Source: Poseidonocella sp. HB161398
GTDB taxonomy: Bacteria; Pseudomonadota; Alphaproteobacteria; Rhodobacterales; Rhodobacteraceae
Direction: 5' to 3'
Length of the DNA: 64,000 nucleotides
Assembly (NCBI RefSeq): GCF_005870025.1
Contig: NZ_VATA01000003.1
Location: forward strand, 62,001 to 126,000
The notes under the pieces are model-generated. The model was not told the origin of the DNA, made no database searches, and saw only the letters and a program-made list of their open reading frames with translations. The position numbers and the translations under genes were made by a program. Below are positions 1-11,826 of the stretch, in pieces. Each line of letters begins with the position of its first letter. The first letter of the stretch is position 1.

Positions 1-537
1 GTGCTGATTGCCATGCCCGGAATGGGCGATCCCCGCTTCGAGAAGGCGGTGATCTTCCTCTGCGCTCACTCCTCTGACGGCGCGATGGGGCTGATATTCA
101 ACAAGCCCGCGCTGGATGTCAGCTTCTCCGACCTGCTCGAGCGGCTGGAAATCACGCCGGTGGCCGGCGCCTCGGTGCCCGCGATCTTCGTCGGCGGACC
201 GGTGGAGCATGCCAGGGGATTCGTCCTGCATTCCGCCGACTACGCCTCGGAGAACACCACGCTGCAGGTCGACGACCAGTACGGCATGACCGCGACGGTC
301 GACGTGCTGGAGGATATCGCCCGCGGCTTCGGCCCGAATTCGGCGCTGCTGGCGCTCGGCTATTCCGGCTGGGGGCCGGGGCAGCTCGAGGACGAGATCG
401 TGCAGAACGGCTGGCTGGTCTGCGATGCCGATGACGCGCTGGTCTTCGGTCCCGATCCGGGCGGCAAGTGGGAAATCGCGCTGTCGCGGCTGGGGGTCGA
501 TCCGCTGACCCTTTCCGCCGATGCGGGCCGGGCGTGA
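1..537 (+). CDS. YqgE/AlgH family protein (UPF0301), 5' end cut by window edge
   Basis: The reading frame is open from the first base and gives about 178 residues starting VLIAMPGMGDPRFEKAV, which matches the near-N-terminal block of YqgE/AlgH proteins. Family members usually have about 5-10 residues before this block (ending GKLLIAMPGMGD), so the GTG at base 1 is probably an internal valine codon and the real start lies outside the window. Other family blocks are FNKPALDVSF, VGGPVEHARGFVLH and GYSGWGPGQLEDEI. The biochemical role of the family is not well settled. The stop (535-537) lies just before the next gene, so the two may be cotranscribed. Confidence 0.9.
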   Translation: MLIAMPGMGDPRFEKAVIFLCAHSSDGAMGLIFNKPALDVSFSDLLERLEITPVAGASVPAIFVGGPVEHARGFVLHSADYASENTTLQVDDQYGMTATVDVLEDIARGFGPNSALLALGYSGWGPGQLEDEIVQNGWLVCDADDALVFGPDPGGKWEIALSRLGVDPLTLSADAGRA

Positions 538-547
538 CGCCCCGCTG

Positions 548-1684
548 ATGCGCCCTCTCGACATGACGTTCGCCGGCGCGCTGGTCGCCGGTCCCTCCGG
601 GCTGGAGCCGCGCCCGCTGGCGATTGCCGGCGGGGTGATTGCCGATGCGCCGGCCGGGCGCGAGATCCGGCTGGAGGGCTGCACGCTGCTGCCCGGGATC
701 GTCGACTTGCATGGCGACGGGTTCGAGCGGCACCTGGCGCCGCGCCGCGGGCTGGTCTCGGACCTGGCGCGCGGGCTGGTCGCGCTCGATGCGGAACTGG
801 CCGCCTCGGGGATCACCACCGCGGTTCTGGCGCAGTTCTGGTCCTGGGAAGGCGGCATGCGCAGCCCGGATTTCGCCAGGCGGCTGGCCGCGGCGCTGGA
901 GGAGGCGCGGCCGCGGCTCCTGACCGAGATGGTGCTGCAGCTGCGGCTGGAAACCCATCTGACCGACCAGTTCGGCGAGGTCGCCGACTTCGTCGAGCGC
1001 CACCGGATCGGCTATGCCGTCTATAACGACCACCTGCCGCATGCGGCGCTGCGCAAGGGCCGGACGCCGCCGCGGCTGACCGGCCAGGCGCTGAAGAGCG
1101 GGCGCAGCCCCGAGGCGCATCTGGCGCTGATCCGCGAGCTGGCCGCGCGCGATCCGGAGGTGCCCGGGGCGCTGGCCGAGCTCTCGGCGCGGCTGGGCGC
1201 GATGGGCGTGCGGCTCGGCAGCCATGACGACCCCGACCCCGCTCGGCGCGCGCAGATGCGGGCGCTGGGGTGCGGCATCGCCGAATTCCCCGAGACGATG
1301 GAGGCGGTGCGCGCGGCGAAGGCGGCGGGCGACGCGGTGATCCTCGGCGCGCCGAACGTGGTGCGCGGCGGCAGCCATGCCGGCAAGATGGATGCCCGCG
1401 CGGCGGTGGCCGAGGGGCTCTGCGACGCGCTGGTCTCGGACTACCACTATCCGGCGCCCTCGGCGGCGGCCGCGGCGCTGGCGCCGGGCGGCGGAGCAGG
1501 GGCCTGGCATCTGGTCTCGGAGGGGCCCGCGCGGGTCATGGGCTGGTCCGACCGCGGCCGCCTGGCGCCGGGGCTGCGCGCCGATCTGGCGATTCTCGGA
1601 CCCTCGGGCGATGTCGAGGCGACGGTTTCCGCGGGCCGGATCGCCTTTGCCCGGGGTGCCGTCGCGGCAGCGCTGTTCGGCTAG
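548..1684 (+). CDS. phnM: PhnM-like alpha-D-ribose 1-methylphosphonate 5-triphosphate diphosphatase
   Basis: A 378-residue amidohydrolase-superfamily protein of the usual PhnM length. In the C-P lyase pathway PhnM removes pyrophosphate from ribose-1-methylphosphonate triphosphate. Visible family blocks are GIVDLHGDGFERH near residue 55 (metal-binding region), AVYNDHLPH, the GSHDDPD segment, GAPNVVRGGSHAGK and LVSDYHYPAP near residue 300. Three in-frame ATGs exist (521, 548, 563); 548 is preferred because it leaves the short leader seen in related proteins and lies just after the yqgE stop. No other phn gene is present: yqgE is upstream and a peptide transporter downstream. It may act with C-P lyase genes elsewhere, or on another phosphorylated substrate. 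Confidence 0.82.
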   Translation: MRPLDMTFAGALVAGPSGLEPRPLAIAGGVIADAPAGREIRLEGCTLLPGIVDLHGDGFERHLAPRRGLVSDLARGLVALDAELAASGITTAVLAQFWSWEGGMRSPDFARRLAAALEEARPRLLTEMVLQLRLETHLTDQFGEVADFVERHRIGYAVYNDHLPHAALRKGRTPPRLTGQALKSGRSPEAHLALIRELAARDPEVPGALAELSARLGAMGVRLGSHDDPDPARRAQMRALGCGIAEFPETMEAVRAAKAAGDAVILGAPNVVRGGSHAGKMDARAAVAEGLCDALVSDYHYPAPSAAAAALAPGGGAGAWHLVSEGPARVMGWSDRGRLAPGLRADLAILGPSGDVEATVSAGRIAFARGAVAAALFG

Positions 1685-1881
1685 CGGGGGCCCGCGCAAG
1701 GCCGGCTTTTCCTTGCCGATCAATGCGCTTCCGGCGCCCGCTAATTGTGCGCGGCGCGATTCCGTCGCGTCGCCTGAGCGAAAGATGCTTGAATCGCGTT
1801 TTCAGCCTATGTCGGATGCAGGGAGTGCCGGGGGCCAGAAGAGCCCGCCCGGCCGACAGGGATTTTCAGGGAGACACCTGC

Positions 1882-3507
1882 ATGACGCTCAACACGGTGC
1901 TGCGCGCGACCGCGGCGACACTCGTTCTCGGAACCGGCGCCGCGGCCTTCGCCGCCGATCCGCAGCCGGGCGAAACGCTGGCGGACAGCCAGACCTTCGC
2001 CTACCGGCTTCTCGACGAAGTGCCGACGATGGACCCGCAGCTCAACGAAGACGTCTCCGGCTCCAATGTGCAGCGCGACCTGTTCGAAGGCCTGATGAAC
2101 CAGGATGCCGAGGGCAATCTGGTGCCGGGCGTGGCGACGGGCTACACCACCTCCGACGAGAACCGCACCTATGTGTTCACGCTGCGCGAGGACGCGAAAT
2201 GGTCGAATGGCGAGCCGGTGACGGCGGGCGATTTCGTCTATGCCTGGCGCCGCGCGATCGATCCGGCCACCGCCTCGCCCTATGCCTGGTTCGTCGAGAT
2301 GACCACGATGGCCAATGCCTCGAAGATCCTCGCGGGCGAGCTGCCGCCCGAGGAGCTGGGCGTCGAGGCGGTGGACGACCACACGCTGAAGGTGACGCTG
2401 GAGGAATCGATCCCCTATTTCGCCGCGATGACCACGACCTCGACGCTGTTCCCGGCGCCGCAGGCGGTGATCGAGGAATACGGCAGCGAATGGACCCGGC
2501 CGGGCAACATCGTCTCGAACGGCGCCTATGTGCTGTCCGAGCACGTGCCGAACGAGTACCACAAGCGCGTCAAGAACCCCGAATACTGGGATGCCGACAA
2601 CGTCCATATCACCGAGGTGACGGGTCTCGTCATCAATGACGTGAACCAGGCGCTGACCCGCTATCTCGCCGGCGAGCTCGACATGATCGAGCCGCTGCCG
2701 GTCGGCCAGTTCCCCGAGCTGAAGGAGAAGTATCCCGACCAGGCGACCTCGGTGCCGCGGCTGTGCAACTACTACTACACGTTCAACATGACCGACACGG
2801 CCAACCCCGCCATCGCCGACGAGCGGGTGCGCCGCGCCATGTCCTATGCGATCGACCGCGACGTGATCGTCAATGCGGTGCTCAAGGGCGGGCAGGCCCC
2901 GGCCTATATCTTCACGCCGCCCTTCACCGCGGGCTTCGACGCGCCCGCGCCCGCCTATGAGGGCATGACCCAGAAGGAGCGCGACGCCGAAGCCGTGCGG
3001 CTGATCGAGGAGGCGGGCTATGGCAAGGACAACCCGCTGACGCTGCGGCTGATCTACAATACCGACGAGAACCACAAGAAGATCGCCACCGTCATGGCGC
3101 AGATGTGGAAGCAGAAGCTGGGCATCAGCGTCACCATGCAGAATTTCGAGTGGAAGACCTTCCTCGAGATCCGCAAGAACCAGGAATTCGACGTCGCCCG
3201 CGGCGCCTGGTGCGGCGACTACAACGAGGCCTCGACCTTCCTGCAGCTGATGGTGTCGGACAATTCCCAGAATGACGGCCGCTACGCCAATGAGCAGGTC
3301 GACGCGCTGATGCTGGAATCGAAGACCATGGAGGATCCGAACCCGAACTATGCCGAGGTCGAGACCATCCTCGAGGAGGACGTGCCGGTCATCCCGGTCT
3401 ACCACTATGCCAACGTCTTCATGCTGAATTCGGCGATCAAGGGCTGGCCCTACGAGAACGTCGAGAACAACTGGTATTCCAAGGACTTCTACAAGGTCGC
3501 CGAGTAA
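1882..3507 (+). CDS. oppA: oligopeptide ABC transporter, periplasmic substrate-binding protein
   Basis: A 541-residue extracellular solute-binding protein of family 5 (OppA/DppA type). The first 26 or so residues form a Sec signal peptide (hydrophobic TAATLVLGTGAAAFA, cleavage near AFA-AD). Family features follow: YRLLDEVPTMDPQLNEDVSG, a lipid-free N-terminus, VFTLREDAKWSNGEPVTAGDF, and the block ERVRRAMSYAIDRD in the second lobe. The start is set by a purine-rich AGGGAG about 8 bases upstream and by the signal peptide. First gene of a five-gene operon with two permeases and two ATPases. It binds peptides in the periplasm and delivers them to the permeases. A strong intercistronic hairpin follows. 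Confidence 0.93.
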   Translation: MTLNTVLRATAATLVLGTGAAAFAADPQPGETLADSQTFAYRLLDEVPTMDPQLNEDVSGSNVQRDLFEGLMNQDAEGNLVPGVATGYTTSDENRTYVFTLREDAKWSNGEPVTAGDFVYAWRRAIDPATASPYAWFVEMTTMANASKILAGELPPEELGVEAVDDHTLKVTLEESIPYFAAMTTTSTLFPAPQAVIEEYGSEWTRPGNIVSNGAYVLSEHVPNEYHKRVKNPEYWDADNVHITEVTGLVINDVNQALTRYLAGELDMIEPLPVGQFPELKEKYPDQATSVPRLCNYYYTFNMTDTANPAIADERVRRAMSYAIDRDVIVNAVLKGGQAPAYIFTPPFTAGFDAPAPAYEGMTQKERDAEAVRLIEEAGYGKDNPLTLRLIYNTDENHKKIATVMAQMWKQKLGISVTMQNFEWKTFLEIRKNQEFDVARGAWCGDYNEASTFLQLMVSDNSQNDGRYANEQVDALMLESKTMEDPNPNYAEVETILEEDVPVIPVYHYANVFMLNSAIKGWPYENVENNWYSKDFYKVAE

Positions 3508-3514
3508 CCGCCAC

Positions 3515-3537
3515 GGGCCCCGCCCGGTGCGGGGCCC
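3515..3537 (+). promoter_or_regulatory. intercistronic stem-loop between oppA and oppB
   Basis: A perfect 9-bp GC stem (GGGCCCCGC / GCGGGGCCC) with a 5-base loop lies 8 bases after the oppA stop and 18 bases before oppB. No run of T follows it. Such hairpins after binding-protein genes usually stabilise the upstream mRNA or attenuate read-through, giving an excess of binding protein over permease. The structure is seen; the function is inferred. Confidence 0.6.
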
Positions 3538-3555
3538 CAGCCTTGGAAGATTTTC

Positions 3556-4479
3556 ATGGTTTTCTACGTGATCCGGCGGCTTCTGGTCGCCATTCCGACG
3601 ATCCTTGTCCTGATCGTCCTGTCCTTCCTGATGATGCACTACGCCCCCGGCGGGCCCTGGACCTCGGAACGCGCCTTTCCGCAGGCGGTGATCGACGCGC
3701 TGAACGCGAAATACGGGCTCGACGAGCCGCTCTGGAAGCAGGTCGCCAGCTATGTCTGGAACATCGTCGCCCATTTCGATTTCGGCCCCTCGCTCTACTA
3801 CAAGGACCGCTCGGTCTCCGAGCTGATCGCCCAGGGCTTCCCGGTGACGCTGACCTACGGGTTCTGGTCCTTCGTGGTCGCCGTGCTGGTCGGCGGATCG
3901 CTGGGGATCGCGGCGGCGGTCTGGCACAACAGCTGGCTCGACTACCTCGCGGTCGGCATCTCGATCGGCGCGCAGGTGCTGCCGAATTTCGTCATGGCGC
4001 CGATCCTGGTGCTGGTCTTCACGCTCTGGCTCGGCTGGCTGCCGGGCGGCGGCTGGCAGGGCGGGGCGCTGCCCTATGTCGTCATGCCGGTGATCGCGCT
4101 CTCGACCAGTTTCATGGCCTCGATCGCGCGGATCACCCGCAGTTCCATGCTGGAGGTGCTGAACGCCGGCTTCATCCGCACCGCGCGGGCCAAGGGGCTG
4201 CCGATGCGGCGCATCGTGCTGCGCCATGCGCTGAAGCCCGCGCTGCTGCCGGTGATCTCCTATCTCGGCCCGGCCTTCGTCGGCATGATCACCGGCTCGG
4301 TGGTGATCGACATCTACTTCTCCACCGGCGGGATCGGCCAGTACTTCGTCAATTCGGCGCTCAACCGGGACTATTTCGTCATCATGGGCGTGACGATCCT
4401 GACCGGCGCGCTGACCGTCCTGTTCAACCTCGTGGTCGATATCCTCTACGCCTGGATCGACCCGAAGATCCGCTATTGA
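3556..4479 (+). CDS. oppB: oligopeptide ABC transporter permease OppB
   Basis: A 307-residue inner-membrane permease of the BPD_transp_1 family with the typical start MVFYVIRRLLVAIPTILVLI, which is the first transmembrane helix, and a large periplasmic loop at about residues 35-95 (PGGPWTSERAF, KYGLDEPLWKQ). Several further hydrophobic helices follow. The EAA loop that docks on the ATPases is at about residues 205-230 (FIRTARAKGLPMRRIVLRHA). It ends 10 bases before oppC and forms the channel with it. Length and architecture are normal for OppB/DppB. Confidence 0.95.
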   Translation: MVFYVIRRLLVAIPTILVLIVLSFLMMHYAPGGPWTSERAFPQAVIDALNAKYGLDEPLWKQVASYVWNIVAHFDFGPSLYYKDRSVSELIAQGFPVTLTYGFWSFVVAVLVGGSLGIAAAVWHNSWLDYLAVGISIGAQVLPNFVMAPILVLVFTLWLGWLPGGGWQGGALPYVVMPVIALSTSFMASIARITRSSMLEVLNAGFIRTARAKGLPMRRIVLRHALKPALLPVISYLGPAFVGMITGSVVIDIYFSTGGIGQYFVNSALNRDYFVIMGVTILTGALTVLFNLVVDILYAWIDPKIRY

Positions 4480-4489
4480 GGGAGCAGCC

Positions 4490-5398
4490 ATGGCAGTCCT
4501 GATCGGAGGCCGCCGCGCGCGGTCGATGCCCGCGGGCCGGTCGCTCTGGAGCGATGCGCGGCACCGCTTCTTCAAGAACCGCGCCGCGGTGGCGAGTCTT
4601 GCCGTGCTCGTCCTCGTCGCCTGTTTCGCCGCCTTCGGCGGGCTCGCGGCGCAGTGGTCGAACGAGGATATCGACTGGGCGGTGCTGGGCGACGTGGCCA
4701 CGATGGGCCGCCCCTCGCTGGAGACCGGCCACTGGTTCGGCACCGACGAGCTTGGCCGCGACCTCTTCGCCCGGGTGGTGCAGGGGACGCAGATCAGCCT
4801 GATGGTCGGCATCGTCGGCGCGCTGATCTCGGTGGTCGTGGGCACCGTCTACGGCGCGATCGCGGGCTATTTCGGCGGGCGGCTCGACAGCGTGATGATG
4901 CGCATCGTCGATATCCTGATGTCGGTGCCCTACATGTTCGTGCTGATCCTGCTGCTGGTGATCTTCGGCCGCTCGGTCTTCATGCTCTTCGTCGGCATCG
5001 GGCTGATCTCCTGGCTCGACATGGCGCGGATCGCCCGCGGCCAGACGCTGACCATCAAGCACCGCGAATATGTCGAGGCGGCGCTGGCGATCGGGGTCGG
5101 GCCCTTCACTATCATCCGCCGCCACATCATCCCGAACCTGCTTGGCGTGGTCATCGTCTACGCGACGCTGCTGGTGCCGAACATGATCATCTACGAGAGC
5201 TTCATCAGCTTCCTCGGCCTCGGCGTGCAGGAGCCGATGACCAGCTGGGGCGCGCTGATCTCGGATGGCGCCTCGACCATGCAGTACGGCACGCTCTGGC
5301 AGATCGGCTTCCCGCTCTTCTTCTTCACCGTGACGCTCTTCGCCTTCTTCTTCATCGGCGACGGGCTGCGCGATGCACTCGATCCGAAGGACCGCTGA
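4490..5398 (+). CDS. oppC: oligopeptide ABC transporter permease OppC
   Basis: A 302-residue permease of the OppC/DppC type: a cytoplasmic N-terminal tail, a first helix at about residues 36-56 ([20 protein letters not shown]), the periplasmic segment [16 protein letters not shown] that is diagnostic of OppC proteins, and the EAA loop [20 protein letters not shown] at about residues 190-210. The end [10 protein letters not shown] is also typical. Preceded by GGGAGCAGCC as ribosome binding site. It pairs with OppB to form the transmembrane pore. Confidence 0.95.
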   Translation: MAVLIGGRRARSMPAGRSLWSDARHRFFKNRAAVASLAVLVLVACFAAFGGLAAQWSNEDIDWAVLGDVATMGRPSLETGHWFGTDELGRDLFARVVQGTQISLMVGIVGALISVVVGTVYGAIAGYFGGRLDSVMMRIVDILMSVPYMFVLILLLVIFGRSVFMLFVGIGLISWLDMARIARGQTLTIKHREYVEAALAIGVGPFTIIRRHIIPNLLGVVIVYATLLVPNMIIYESFISFLGLGVQEPMTSWGALISDGASTMQYGTLWQIGFPLFFFTVTLFAFFFIGDGLRDALDPKDR

Positions 5399-5400
5399 GA

Positions 5401-6384
5401 ATGGCAACTCCGAAGGACCGCGGAATGCTGCTTTCCGTGAACGACCTGCAGGTGCGCTTCGACACGCAGGACGGCGCCGTCTCGGCCGTCAACGGCGTCA
5501 GCTTCGGGCTGGCGCAGGGCGAGACGCTGGCCATTGTCGGCGAAAGCGGCTCGGGAAAGAGCCAGACCGCCTTCGCCTGCCTGGGGCTGCTGGCGCGCAA
5601 CGGCCGCGCCGCGGGCTCGGTGCGCTGGGACGGGGCCGAGATCCTCAACCTGCCCGAGCGCGCGCTGAACCGCATCCGCGCCCGCGAGATCGCGGTGATC
5701 TTCCAGGACCCGATGACCTCGCTCAATCCCTACATGACGCTGGGCGACCAGATGGCCGAGGTGCTGGTGCTGCACAAGGGCGCCGCGCGGCGCGAGGCGC
5801 TGGACGAGGCGGCGCGGATGCTCGACGCGGTGCGCATCCCCGAGGCGCGGGCGCGGCTCAGGCAGTATCCGCACGAGCTTTCGGGCGGCATGCGGCAGCG
5901 GGTGATGATCGCCATGGCGCTGCTGTGCCGTCCGCGTCTGCTGATCGCCGACGAGCCGACGACCGCGCTCGACGTGACGGTGCAGGCGCAGATCATGGCG
6001 CTGCTCGCCGATATCCGCGAGGAGTTCGGCACCGCGCTGATCCTCATCACCCATGACCTCGGCATCGTCGCGGGCGCGGCCGAGCGGATGCTCGTCATGT
6101 ATGGCGGGCAGGTGATGGAGGAGGGGACGACCGAAGCCGTCTTCGCCCGGCCGCTGCATCCCTATACCGAGGGCCTCCTGGCCGCCGTGCCGCGGCTCGA
6201 CCGGGTGGAGGCCGAGCTGCGCGCCATTCCGGGCGATCCGCCCAACATGGCCGATCTAGGCGCGGGCTGCCCCTTCGCCCCGCGCTGCGAGCGGGCGATG
6301 GAGATCTGCCGCCGCGAGATGCCGCCGCTCGACGGCACCGACCGCCGCCGCGCCTGCCACCTGTCCGAGGAGGTCTTCGCATGA
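5401..6384 (+). CDS. oppD: oligopeptide ABC transporter ATP-binding protein OppD
   Basis: A 327-residue ABC ATPase. Walker [10 protein letters not shown] at about residue 45, signature LSGGMRQRV near residue 160, Walker B LLIADEP near 180 and the switch histidine in ITHDL near 213. The C-terminal oligopeptide-transporter extension carries the cysteine cluster [18 protein letters not shown]. Two starts are possible: ATG 5401, two bases after the oppC stop, and ATG 5425, closer to the domain start; 5401 is kept for its spacing. The last four bases overlap oppF. It energises the transporter together with OppF. Confidence 0.93.
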   Translation: MATPKDRGMLLSVNDLQVRFDTQDGAVSAVNGVSFGLAQGETLAIVGESGSGKSQTAFACLGLLARNGRAAGSVRWDGAEILNLPERALNRIRAREIAVIFQDPMTSLNPYMTLGDQMAEVLVLHKGAARREALDEAARMLDAVRIPEARARLRQYPHELSGGMRQRVMIAMALLCRPRLLIADEPTTALDVTVQAQIMALLADIREEFGTALILITHDLGIVAGAAERMLVMYGGQVMEEGTTEAVFARPLHPYTEGLLAAVPRLDRVEAELRAIPGDPPNMADLGAGCPFAPRCERAMEICRREMPPLDGTDRRRACHLSEEVFA

Positions 6385-7370
6385 CCGGTCCGCTGCTGCG
6401 CGTCCGCGACCTGTCCGTCAGCTTCCCCGTCCAGGGCGGCGGGCTTTTCCCCTGGCGCAACCGGCGCCTCCTGCGCGCGGTGCAGGGGGCGGGGTTCGAC
6501 CTTGCCGCCGGAAAGACGCTGGGCATTGTCGGCGAAAGCGGCTCGGGCAAGTCGACGCTGGCGCGCGCGATCCTCGGCCTGGTGCCGCGGGCCGGCGGCG
6601 AGGTGATCTGGGACGGGCGCCCGCTCGGCGAGGCGCAGCGCCCCGAAGTGCAGATGATCTTCCAGGATCCGCTGGCGGCGCTCAATCCGCGGATGACCGT
6701 GGGCGAGATCATCGCCGAGCCGCTGGTGACGCATTTCCCGCAGATGAGGAAGGCCGAGCGGGTGGAGAAGGTCGTCGCGCTGATGGAGCGGGTCGGGCTG
6801 CGCGCCGAGCTGAGGAACCGCTATCCGCACGAGTTCTCGGGCGGGCAGTGCCAGCGGATCGGCATTGCCCGGGCGCTGATCTCGGGGCCGAGGCTGGTGG
6901 TCTGCGACGAGCCGGTCTCGGCGCTCGATGTCTCGGTGCAGGCGCAGGTGGTGAACCTGCTGAAGGAGCTGCAGGCCGAGATGGGGCTGACGCTGATCTT
7001 CATCGCCCATGACCTTTCCGTGGTGCGCCACATCTCCGACGAGATCATGGTGATGTATCTCGGCCGGGTGATGGAGCATGCCCTGGCCGCCGATCTGGTG
7101 GCGCGGCCGATGCATCCCTATACCCGCGCGCTGATCGCCGCCGCGCCGATCCCCGATCCGGCGGTGGAGAAGGCGCGGCCGCGCGCGGTGCTCGAGGGCG
7201 AGCTGCCCTCGCCGATGGCGCCGCCCTCGGGCTGCGTCTTCCGCACGCGCTGTCCGCTGGTGCAGCCCGCCTGCGCCGAGGCGGTGCCGGAGCCGCGGGC
7301 AGTCGCGCCGGGCCGCCGCCTGGCCTGTCCGGTGACGGCCGCCGAGGCGGCGCCGGTCAGCGCTGGCTGA
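6381..7370 (+). CDS. oppF: oligopeptide ABC transporter ATP-binding protein OppF
   Basis: A 329-residue ABC ATPase that starts inside oppD (ATGA overlap), implying translational coupling. Walker [14 protein letters not shown], signature [15 protein letters not shown], Walker B LVVCDEP and switch IAHDLSVV. The C-terminal oligopeptide extension includes [19 protein letters not shown]. Having separate OppD and OppF subunits is the usual Opp/Dpp arrangement. Its 3' end overlaps the convergent esterase gene by 14 bases. Confidence 0.94.
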   Translation: MTGPLLRVRDLSVSFPVQGGGLFPWRNRRLLRAVQGAGFDLAAGKTLGIVGESGSGKSTLARAILGLVPRAGGEVIWDGRPLGEAQRPEVQMIFQDPLAALNPRMTVGEIIAEPLVTHFPQMRKAERVEKVVALMERVGLRAELRNRYPHEFSGGQCQRIGIARALISGPRLVVCDEPVSALDVSVQAQVVNLLKELQAEMGLTLIFIAHDLSVVRHISDEIMVMYLGRVMEHALAADLVARPMHPYTRALIAAAPIPDPAVEKARPRAVLEGELPSPMAPPSGCVFRTRCPLVQPACAEAVPEPRAVAPGRRLACPVTAAEAAPVSAG

Positions 7371-8028
7371 GCGCGGCCCGCATGGCGCGGATGTCGCCGG
7401 TCAGCACGCCGTGATGGATGCCGGGCTCCACCTCGGTCGCCACATCGGCGCCGAGCCCGGCGAGCACCTCGGCCGAGCGGTTGACCCGCGCCATCGGGAT
7501 ATGCGGATCGGCGGCATGGTTGCTGATCCGCACCTTCTGCCCGGAGAGATCGGCGGCATAGCCGAAGATCTTCTCGCCATGGCCGTAGAGCTCGGCCCGC
7601 GGCGGCCCGCCGGCATCGGCGGTGCCGACGAGCCCGCCGGAGCAGGCGAAGATGCCGGCGAAGCCGCCGCCGCGCCTTGCCGCGAATTCCAGCGCGAGGC
7701 AGGCGCCCTGGCTGAACCCGGCAATGCCGATCCGCGCCCGCGGCAGCCCGGCGGATTCGAGCGCGGCGACCGCCGCCCCGACCGCGTCCAGCGCCGCCGG
7801 AAGCCAGGGCTCGATCTCGGCCTGCGCCGAGAGGAAGGAGCAGGGCCACCAGGAGGTCTCGCCATTGGCATGCCGCGGCGCCTCGGGCGCGGCCAGCGCC
7901 AGCCGGGGCAGGCCCAGCCCTTCGCCCAGCGGCAGGATCGAGGCGGCCGAGGCCCAGCGGCCATGAACCAGCACCAGCCCGTGGCTCGCGCGGTCGGGTT
8001 CTGCTCCGCTATAGGTCAATGCCGCCAT
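7357..8028 (-). CDS. alpha/beta-hydrolase of the phospholipase/carboxylesterase family (MhqD/YpfH-like)
   Basis: A 223-residue serine hydrolase. Near the N-terminus LVLVHGRWASAASI supplies the oxyanion-hole segment (HGR in place of the common HGxG), the nucleophile elbow is GIAGFSQGACLALEF near residue 110, the catalytic Asp is probably in ISNHAADPHIPM and the His in GIHHGVLTGD. The start at 8028 (MAALTYSG) gives the normal family length; extension upstream is proline/arginine-rich and unlike the family. In many bacteria this gene follows a ring-cleaving dioxygenase gene (mhqO/mhqD pair). Here only the 5' stub of such a gene remains upstream. Substrate unknown. Confidence 0.83.
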   Translation of the reverse strand: MAALTYSGAEPDRASHGLVLVHGRWASAASILPLGEGLGLPRLALAAPEAPRHANGETSWWPCSFLSAQAEIEPWLPAALDAVGAAVAALESAGLPRARIGIAGFSQGACLALEFAARRGGGFAGIFACSGGLVGTADAGGPPRAELYGHGEKIFGYAADLSGQKVRISNHAADPHIPMARVNRSAEVLAGLGADVATEVEPGIHHGVLTGDIRAMRAALSQR

Positions 8029-8168
8029 GCGGGCATCCCGGCGCGGGCGGCGCGGCGGCTGCGGGGACGGGGGCGGAGGGGGCGCAGGCCGGCCGCGGAG
8101 ACCGGCCCGGTCTTTCGCCGCGACGATGCGGGCGCCGGGGCGCCGGAAATCCCCCGCCGGGGGCGGGG

Positions 8169-8210
8169 GGTTGCGGTGACGTGATGCAGGTCCTTGATCC
8201 GCTCTTCCAT
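8169..8210 (-). pseudogene. 5' stub of a ring-cleaving dioxygenase (VOC/glyoxalase family)
   Basis: On the minus strand, an ATG at 8210 preceded by GGAGGG encodes MEERIKDLHHVTA and then loses all similarity. LHHVTA is the N-terminal hallmark of VOC-family ring-cleaving dioxygenases (MhqO/LinE-like), where the His is a metal ligand. The following roughly 140 bases down to the esterase start encode only low-complexity Pro/Arg sequence. I infer that the dioxygenase body was deleted, leaving its start region in front of the esterase and perhaps still supplying its promoter. A stub this short could be chance, but position and partner match the known gene pair. Confidence 0.5.
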
Positions 8211-8436
8211 CGGATCCCTCCATGTGCTTGTCTCGACGCTCACATAGCTCTGGCAATGCCACAAGCCACTGCAGCCGCGCAGAGCCGATCTTCCGTTGCG
8301 GAAACCTGGCGGCCTCCGGCATGGCGGTCCCGAAACTGCCGAAACCTCCCTTCGGGGGAGTGCTGCCCCTTGCACCCTCGGGAGCCTTGACTATAACGCA
8401 GGCGATTTGCCCACTCCTGAGTCAGAGGCCGACCCC

Positions 8437-11721
<3,285 letters not shown>

Positions 11722-11768
11722 TCCTCCTGCCGCTCCCGCGGCAGCGGACAAGGCAGCGGACCAAATGG

Positions 11769-11796
11769 AAACCCCGGCCAGTGGCCGGGGTTTTTC
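11769..11796 (+). terminator. rho-independent terminator of carB
   Basis: An 11-bp perfect stem (AAACCCCGGCC / GGCCGGGGTTT) with loop AGT, followed by a T run. It lies about 47 bases after the carB stop and just before the end of the convergent cfa gene. Confidence 0.88.
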
Positions 11797-11826
11797 CGTT
11801 TGAGGGGGCGAAGCGCGGGCGGCGGG

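Noticed and set aside
1807-4845. A 1012-residue open frame on the minus strand across oppA-oppC
   Set aside because: Antisense shadow of GC-rich genes: it mirrors well-supported transporter genes, and its composition is extreme in Arg, Asp and His with no domain.
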